Source of the DNA: Clostridia bacterium
GTDB taxonomy: Bacteria; Bacillota; Clostridia; Christensenellales; Aristaeellaceae
Assembly (NCBI GenBank): GCA_017434775.1
Contig: JAFSGG010000119.1
Coordinates: forward strand, 1-46,238
Reading direction: 5' to 3'
DNA length: 46,238 nucleotides
In this document: positions 41,240 through 46,238 of the stretch, in pieces
Position numbering within the stretch: the stretch's first letter is position 1
Layout of the letters: every line of letters begins with the position of its first letter
Notes under the pieces: model-generated
Databases searched by the model: none
Told to the model about the DNA's origin: nothing
Seen by the model: only the letters and a program-made list of their open reading frames with translations
Translations under genes and position numbers: made by a program

Positions 41240-42448
41240 CTACAGTGATGATGCTTCGCTAAATGCCTCCCTTATCCTGTAATAGATATCCTGTGGATTG
41301 TGGTACTTAACCTTTGCATAAATGTCCATAGTTACTTTACTGTTTTTGTGTCCAGCAAGATATTGGACAGTTTTGGGATCAACTCCAGCAAAAATCAGAT
41401 TTGTTATGTATGTGTGTCTTAATTGGTGTGGTGTAACACGAAAATCAATACTATACAAAACATGCTTATTATGCAAATCCGATTGTCCCTTTGCCGGAAC
41501 AATTGTCTTAACTTTTTTCTCGCCATTCCGGTATACATATATTTTCCGTGCAAAAATCGATCTCGTATTTATATATTGCCAAAGCCGTCTGAATTGTGAC
41601 TCCGATAAAGGCTTCCCTTCACTGCTGGCAACTACATATTCAGATTTCGATATGCGTTTGGCTTCTGCTAAACAAATGACTAGCTGCTTAGGAATCGGAA
41701 TATCTCGCTTTGATGCATTTGTCTTTAATTCCGACAGGATAACCGGTCGGTTATTCTCTGTGTGCCACGCTCTCCTTACACTGATATAAGGGGTCTTCGA
41801 TCCTAAGTGAACGCAATCCCACTGAAGAGCTAGGATCTCTTCACGACGAAGACCAGCGTATAGACCAAGCATTACAAAGACATATGGCGGTAATCCTTTG
41901 ATTGCACATAGTAGCCGATCTACTTGATCATCCGTCAGGGATTCAACCACCTTAGGTTTTTGCCCACCCCTTGAAGGAATTCTGACAAATGGACTGTTAC
42001 TAATGATATTACTTTCTTCTGCAGATTCGAATATTAGTTTCAGTAGCATATGAACAGATGCATAAGTAGAGGTGGATTTATCAGTTAATCTCGATAGTGT
42101 AACCTTAATGTCATCCGCTGTCACTTCTGATACATGAAGGTTACCAATCGATGGAATAATGTATCTTTCGATCAATTGACTGTAAATAGACAACGTTGTT
42201 TCTCTAATGCCTATCGAGTACATACAGAGCCATTTTCTACTGTACTCTCCTACAGTCGGATTTTTTCTGAGTAAGGCTTCTGCTTTGATCTTTTTTTCAG
42301 CTTCCTGCACTTTTTTATGAAGTTTATCTCTGTTAATTGCGTAAAGCTGAATACTCTTTCCATCTGCATTTACCAAACACGCTCTGTTGTAAGTCTTTCC
42401 CCTTATAATCACTTCCGGGTACTCAGGAACAATATCCTTCTTTGCCAT
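41240..42448 (-). CDS. Tyrosine recombinase/integrase, distal copy
   Basis: 402 residues of the Tn916/phage-type integrase family. An N-terminal DNA-binding domain and a SAM-like core-binding domain (VGEYSRKWLCMYSIGIRETT) precede the catalytic domain. Active-site residues are visible: Arg in YAGLRREEILALQWD, HQLRHTYITNL, GHKNSKVTMDIYAKV with the His and the nucleophile Tyr. GGAGG precedes the ATG. It is the second of two tandem paralogous recombinases and lies 120 bases from the rpsI attachment site. Both copies look intact. Confidence 0.93.
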   Translation of the reverse strand: MAKKDIVPEYPEVIIRGKTYNRACLVNADGKSIQLYAINRDKLHKKVQEAEKKIKAEALLRKNPTVGEYSRKWLCMYSIGIRETTLSIYSQLIERYIIPSIGNLHVSEVTADDIKVTLSRLTDKSTSTYASVHMLLKLIFESAEESNIISNSPFVRIPSRGGQKPKVVESLTDDQVDRLLCAIKGLPPYVFVMLGLYAGLRREEILALQWDCVHLGSKTPYISVRRAWHTENNRPVILSELKTNASKRDIPIPKQLVICLAEAKRISKSEYVVASSEGKPLSESQFRRLWQYINTRSIFARKIYVYRNGEKKVKTIVPAKGQSDLHNKHVLYSIDFRVTPHQLRHTYITNLIFAGVDPKTVQYLAGHKNSKVTMDIYAKVKYHNPQDIYYRIREAFSEASSL

Positions 42449-42479
42449 ACTACAAGTACCTCCATCACTTTACTGATAT

Positions 42480-43685
42480 TTATGATGCTGACTTACTAAA
42501 TGCTTGACAAACAGCAGCATATGTCATATCAGGTCTGTTGTATTTTACTTTTGCATAGATATCCATGGTAATTTTGCTATTCTTGTGGCCGGCCAAATAC
42601 TGGACTGTCTTTGGATCCACAGATGCATGAATCAAATTTGTAATATATGTATGGCGAAGCTGATGTGTTGTCACATGAAAATCCAGCGTATAGATAACAT
42701 GTCCATTATTTGTTGCATGTTGCCCCTTAGAAGGTTTCACTACTTTAACAATCCGCTCACCATTTACATACTTGTAGTACTTATGTTCAGCAATAGATCT
42801 TCTCAGGATATATTGCCAGAGGCCCTTAAACTGTGTATAGCTCAACGGCCCCCCATCTTTATTGGAGACAACATAATCTGAGTTAGTTTTTGCCTTTACT
42901 TCCTTCAAACAATCAACCAATCTCTGAGGTATCGGAATATCTCTATGAGCAGCACTGGTCTTCAATTCGGGTAAAATGACAGGCCGATTATGCTCTGGAT
43001 GCCACGCTCGTCTCACAGTTATGTAAGGAGTTGAACAATCAAGATAAACAGAATCCCATTGTAATGCCAAACTTTCTTCACGGCGAAGGCCAGCATATAG
43101 TCCCAACATTACAAAGACATATGGTGGCAAGCCTTTGATTGCTGATAGGAGTTTTTCTACCTGATCATCTGTTAATGGTTCCCTATCCTCTTGCTGTCTT
43201 CCGCCTTTGCCAGAAACTTTCTTACATGGCGAAGCAGTGATGATTTTGCTTTCCTCAGCTGATTCAAAGATGCACTTCAGCAGCATATGAACATTGTGGT
43301 AAACCGATGCTGATTTTCCTTTCAGACTGGCCAGAGTCATTTTGATATCATCTGAAGTCACAGAAGCCATATACATATTACCAATATGCGGAACAATATA
43401 TCTTCTGACTGCTGCCCGATAGTTATCAAGCGTCGTTGTTCTAATATTTATTGAATGCATTTGCAGCCACTTTTCACAATATTCAGAAACTTTGGGCGAT
43501 TTCTTTCGAAACACTGCATCATCTATTTCTTTCTTAGCCTCCAGCACTTTATGGAACAGTTCCTCTTTGGTTTTTCCATACAGTGAAACACGTTTCCCAT
43601 CTGCATTGGTAATTCTGGTTCTGTAATATTCAATCCCTTTACTTACAAACTTACTATAGTCAGGGATATTCCTTTTCTTTGCCAT
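42480..43685 (-). CDS. Tyrosine recombinase/integrase, proximal copy
   Basis: 401 residues, the same architecture as its neighbour: TKEELFHKVLEAKKEI at the N-terminus, core-binding region VSEYCEKWLQMHSINIRTTT, and catalytic signatures YAGLRREESLALQWD, HQLRHTYITNL and GHKNSKITMDIYAKV. The two proteins are nearly identical around the active-site arginine and the C-terminus but diverge in the N-terminal half and in the hinge. That fits an old duplication with separate DNA-binding specificities. I use the ATG at 43685 (GGAGG upstream). Only 31 bases separate the pair. They may act together or on different ends. Confidence 0.93.
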   Translation of the reverse strand: MAKKRNIPDYSKFVSKGIEYYRTRITNADGKRVSLYGKTKEELFHKVLEAKKEIDDAVFRKKSPKVSEYCEKWLQMHSINIRTTTLDNYRAAVRRYIVPHIGNMYMASVTSDDIKMTLASLKGKSASVYHNVHMLLKCIFESAEESKIITASPCKKVSGKGGRQQEDREPLTDDQVEKLLSAIKGLPPYVFVMLGLYAGLRREESLALQWDSVYLDCSTPYITVRRAWHPEHNRPVILPELKTSAAHRDIPIPQRLVDCLKEVKAKTNSDYVVSNKDGGPLSYTQFKGLWQYILRRSIAEHKYYKYVNGERIVKVVKPSKGQHATNNGHVIYTLDFHVTTHQLRHTYITNLIHASVDPKTVQYLAGHKNSKITMDIYAKVKYNRPDMTYAAVCQAFSKSAS

Positions 43686-43768
43686 TTCTCTAGTACCTCC
43701 ACAAAAATCTAACAGCTGTTGACTCTTATTTACCAAAGATTTACTTCACAAGCAAGGATGACGCATTG

Positions 43769-43993
43769 TCACAGCTTTCTCTGATTGCGATACGTATCCA
43801 TACTTCTCGTAATCCTTGGCCTATGAGTGCATTTTGCAACATATTCATGCAGAGCCGCTTCAGTAAAGTACACACAGCCATTGGGAACGTACTGAACAAA
43901 AGCAATTAATCCATTATTTCTTGCAGCATCCAATGTAGCCAGGCTAATGCCCAGAATCCGTGCTGCATCTTTTCTTCCAATGAGTTTTTCCAT
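43769..43993 (-). CDS. Excisionase-like MerR/HTH_17 DNA-binding protein
   Basis: 74 residues with a winged-helix start (LIGRKDAARILGISLATLDA), then VQYVPNGCVYFTEAALHEYV, the pattern of HTH_17 excisionases and helix-turn-helix proteins of Firmicute integrative elements. GGAGG lies just before the ATG at 43993. It is first in an operon with the two recombinases, as expected for a recombination directionality factor. Binding sites were not identified. Confidence 0.8.
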   Translation of the reverse strand: MEKLIGRKDAARILGISLATLDAARNNGLIAFVQYVPNGCVYFTEAALHEYVAKCTHRPRITRSMDTYRNQRKL

Positions 43994-44349
43994 TTTTATC
44001 CTCCAGTAAATCTTTCCAGTATACCAGGCTGCAAACAGCTTATTCGCAACATAGCCCCATTTATGTCGCTCCTTCCCAAGGTCACGCACACAACAGGAAC
44101 TCCCTCGCTAGTCAGTGGAGGGCCGTAGTAGAAGTATCATTATCCCCATGCGGCTTCTTCGCGCCTCCCCTGCAACAGAGAGGTCTATGGAATACGTTGA
44201 TCGCTCCGCACAATTGCATTATGGCGCCGTTCCATATGTCGCTACACCGCATGGTTTAGTACCTGATATATCTGGGTATGCTTTTGTCAAAATACTTGAG
44301 AAACATATGTCCCCATAAGGGATTAGGAAAATCAAGCATTTCGGCACCC
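43994..44349. other. 356-base gap in the element, no gene supported
   Basis: A plus-strand frame at 44115-44318 has no ribosome site, poor composition and no recognisable motif. A weak CCCTC/GAGGG inverted repeat lies near 44105-44127. It probably contains the promoter of the excisionase-integrase operon, but none stands out. Confidence 0.4.
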
Positions 44350-44772
44350 TCACAACTCCACTTTTAACAATTTTTTCATTTTCTTGAGAGCCTGCTTCAC
44401 ACTTTTCTTGACAGCACTACTGCAAACACCCTCTTGTTTTGCTATTTTTTCATAGGTTAAACCACGATAAAAATGAGCATAAACTCTTCGCAACTGTGTG
44501 CTTGTTAATAGGCTCAATGCTTCATGAAGCTTCTGATTGATGTATCTGACTTCAACCTCTTCTTCAAGCAAAGGACCCTCTTGAATCCTTGAGTAATGAT
44601 TCTCATCATCGCGACTCAATGTGTATGTAGCATGATGATAGTGCTGTTTGAAACGATAAGCATTCTCTCTTCGTTCATCTTCTTTGATGACTTGGTGGAT
44701 CTCCTCTGTAATATCCACATACTCATCCTGATCGCAGAAAAAGTAGTGTTCCTTGAGATTAATTCTAACCAC
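44350..44772 (-). CDS. Sigma-70-like regulatory protein of the mobile element
   Basis: About 140 residues. The C-terminal half is a sigma region 4 helix-turn-helix (LTSTQLRRVYAHFYRGLTYE, then KIAKQEGVCSSAVKKSV). The N-terminus (RINLKEHYFFCDQDEYVDIT) is the usual opening of the small sigma-like proteins of Firmicute integrative elements. I choose the GTG at 44772 because GAAGGGAG lies seven bases before it. In-frame ATG 44838 and TTG 44898 give weaker ribosome sites and a non-conserved leader. It probably regulates element genes. Whether it acts as a true sigma factor is not known. Confidence 0.75.
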   Translation of the reverse strand: MVRINLKEHYFFCDQDEYVDITEEIHQVIKEDERRENAYRFKQHYHHATYTLSRDDENHYSRIQEGPLLEEEVEVRYINQKLHEALSLLTSTQLRRVYAHFYRGLTYEKIAKQEGVCSSAVKKSVKQALKKMKKLLKVEL

Positions 44773-44878
44773 TGTTTTTCTCCCTTCTTCTGAATTAAGA
44801 AGAAAAATCAGCAGGTGATCTGCAGCGTAATTCAACATGCCTACTGTCGCATTTATTCCAATTTTGTCGATGAGAATA

Positions 44879-44916
44879 AAAGAGGAGCACACCTGCAATC
44901 GGATGCGCTCCTCTTT
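44879..44916. terminator. Hairpin upstream of the sigma-like gene
   Basis: AAAGAGGAGC and GCTCCTCTTT, a perfect ten-pair stem with an 18-base loop. On the minus strand it is followed by TTATTCTC, and it lies in the leader region of the sigma-like gene, so it could be an attenuator or an upstream terminator. The arms are identical to those of the terminator at 33999. Confidence 0.55.
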
Positions 44917-45282
44917 GTTTGATACTTTTTGAAATTGGGAAAATTCTTTGTTTATGTTGATAGAAACTCTTTAGACTCACAATTATCACCAGCCGTTTTG
45001 ATTTATAAATATTACGGCAAGTGCACAATTGGGATTCCTTCAAGAATACATTTGCAAATCACAAGCTTTTGTAATACTTACAGGCACATACTATGCTTGA
45101 GTAGCGGAAAATATTCTTGATATTACACTACAATAACCAAAAAACAATATTAATACATTATTACATTTCACTGAAGTGTTTGTTCTTCTGTATTCTTATA
45201 GCACCAGTCGCAAAGTTTTCGCTTAGCAGATGTAGATCGGGCATAATGAAACTATCGCTCGGTCATGAAAGGAAGTGAGATT
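44917..45282. other. 366-base gap in the element, promoters likely
   Basis: An AT-rich divergent region between the sigma-like gene and the XRE regulator. No coding frame with a ribosome site, repeat or RNA was recognised. It should hold the promoters and operator of the two flanking genes. Confidence 0.4.
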
Positions 45283-45507
45283 ATGAACTCCTACTCTGTC
45301 AGAATCAAGGAAATACGGAAAATCCGAAAGCTAACTCAAATAGATATGGGCCACCTCTTAGGCATAAGTAACACCATGTATTGCCTTTACGAAAATGAAA
45401 AAAGGCGAATGAGCATCAATATGCTCTGCCAAATAGCTGATATACTTGAAACCTCCACAGATTATCTTCTATTTAGAACAAATAATCCAGTTCAACCCAA
45501 GTTATAA
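45283..45507 (+). CDS. XRE-family helix-turn-helix regulator
   Basis: 74 residues with a Cro/C1-type fold: IKEIRKIRKLTQIDMGHLLG, then ISNTMYCLYENEKRRMSINM and ADILETSTDYLLF. It is typical of element repressors that control excision and transfer. AAAGGAAG precedes the ATG at 45283. An upstream in-frame ATG at 45265 overlaps that site. Divergent from the sigma-like gene and just ahead of the polymerase gene. Confidence 0.88.
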   Translation: MNSYSVRIKEIRKIRKLTQIDMGHLLGISNTMYCLYENEKRRMSINMLCQIADILETSTDYLLFRTNNPVQPKL

Positions 45508-45590
45508 AATTTCTCTGTATCTTCTCTTGCGAAACAAAAGGTGTTTTGATACACTTAATATAGTTTAGGTAGAGAAAGGAGCAGATCGCT

Positions 45591-46238
45591 TTGATAGATA
45601 GAACCTACATTGCTATAGATCTGAAATCCTTTTATGCCTCCGTAGAATGCAGAGAACGCGGTCTGGATCCACTCAACACCAATCTGGTTGTCGCTGATGA
45701 AAGCCGTACCGACAAAACGATTTGTCTTGCTGTTACACCTTCTCTCAAAAGGCATGGAATCTCAGGACGCGGACGCCTTTTTGAGGTTCGTCAAAAGGTT
45801 AAACAAGCCAACTATGAGCGCAGTCAACTTTTACCCGATCACAAGCTGGATGGGTCTTCCTACTTGTTTTCCGAATTGCAACAAAATCCAAAATTAGCTA
45901 TTGATTTCATAATTGCCCCTCCCCGAATGGCATACTATATGGAATATTCTACTCAGATATATCAGGTGTATATGAAATACATTGCACCGGAAGATATCGT
46001 TGTTTATTCCATTGATGAAGTATTCATGGATGTTACCAATTATCTCGCTACATATAATCTTTCGCCTCATGATCTTGCTATGAAAATTATTCTCGACGTG
46101 TTGGAAACCACCGGTATTACGGCTACAGCTGGAATAGGAACAAACCTTTTTCTCAGCAAAGTTGCCATGGATATTGTTGCAAAGCATATCCCAGCAGATG
46201 AGAATGGTGTGCGTATAGCTCAACTAAATGAAGAATCC
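45591..46238 (+). CDS. Y-family DNA polymerase (UmuC/DinB type), cut by the right edge
   Basis: The first 216 codons of a translesion DNA polymerase. The start (YIAIDLKSFYASVECRERG) carries the first catalytic Asp, IVVYSIDEVFMDVT holds the second acidic pair, and TGITATAGIGTNLFLSKVAM is the palm-thumb motif. I take a TTG at 45591 with AGGAG nine bases upstream, since the conserved block begins four codons later. In Firmicute mobile elements such polymerases sit near the SOS-controlled repressor gene. Here it follows the XRE gene by 83 bases. The rest of the gene lies beyond the window. Confidence 0.88.
   Translation, partial: MIDRTYIAIDLKSFYASVECRERGLDPLNTNLVVADESRTDKTICLAVTPSLKRHGISGRGRLFEVRQKVKQANYERSQLLPDHKLDGSSYLFSELQQNPKLAIDFIIAPPRMAYYMEYSTQIYQVYMKYIAPEDIVVYSIDEVFMDVTNYLATYNLSPHDLAMKIILDVLETTGITATAGIGTNLFLSKVAMDIVAKHIPADENGVRIAQLNEES

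Noticed and set aside
44115-44318. Small plus-strand gene in the element
   Set aside because: No ribosome site, no motif, and a composition not typical of coding sequence here.

Overview
The window reads as a chromosome segment of an anaerobic, carbohydrate-degrading member of the Bacillota, probably class Clostridia. Supporting signs are a short 4.5S-type SRP RNA, strong GGAGG ribosome sites, an HPr-like protein, an MsmK-type sugar ABC ATPase, and Firmicute-type recombinases and a sigma-like protein on a mobile element. The gut or rumen habitat and any finer taxonomy are inference. No ribosomal RNA or tRNA gene was seen.

Layout. (1) 1-3.6 kb, minus strand: a gene start cut by the edge, then rimI, tsaB and tsaE (tRNA t6A and ribosomal protein modification), a PIG-V-like mannosyltransferase and a multi-pass membrane protein. 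(2) 3.6-8.2 kb, minus: galactokinase, an orphan sugar-binding protein and a short FtsH-like protease. (3) 8.3-11.9 kb, plus: class A PBP, a small Dabb-type protein, the SRP RNA and an HPr-like protein lacking His15. (4) 12-19.5 kb: a VanY-fold protein that has lost its zinc ligands, the highly expressed MsmK-like ATPase, a secreted caspase-like protein coupled to a MATE exporter, and an L,D-transpeptidase. (5) 19.6-23.4 kb, minus: an alpha-xylosidase-type GH31 enzyme with an unassigned TIM-barrel-like partner. (6) 23.6-27.4 kb, minus: one promoter-to-terminator unit encoding a ZorA/MotA-like channel, a ZorB/MotB-like protein with a long coiled coil and an OmpA domain, a membrane-anchored beta-sandwich protein and a VanX lipoprotein. 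(7) 27.5-34 kb: a methyltransferase, a GH74 xyloglucanase-like protein, and a divergent receptor made of beta-propeller repeats and an HD-GYP domain. (8) 34-40.8 kb: a variable region of secreted orphan proteins, gene relics (GT8, RHS core, a two-stop pseudogene, a peptidoglycan-binding domain) and possible immunity-type proteins, turning AT-rich to the right. (9) 41-46.2 kb: the left end of an integrative element. It is marked by a 3'-terminal fragment of rpsI, two tandem tyrosine recombinases, an excisionase-like protein, a sigma-like protein, an XRE regulator and a Y-family polymerase cut by the window edge.

How it fits together. GH74, GH31, galK and the MsmK-type ATPase would suit breakdown of xyloglucan oligosaccharides, though they lie in separate transcription units. 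Cell-wall chemistry is a second theme: PBP, YkuD, VanX and inactive-looking VanY. The most interesting unit is the ion-motor operon at 23.6-27.4 kb. It resembles the ZorAB core of Zorya but carries wall-directed partners in place of the cytosolic Zorya effectors. The second strongest point is the rpsI 3' end used as an integration site.
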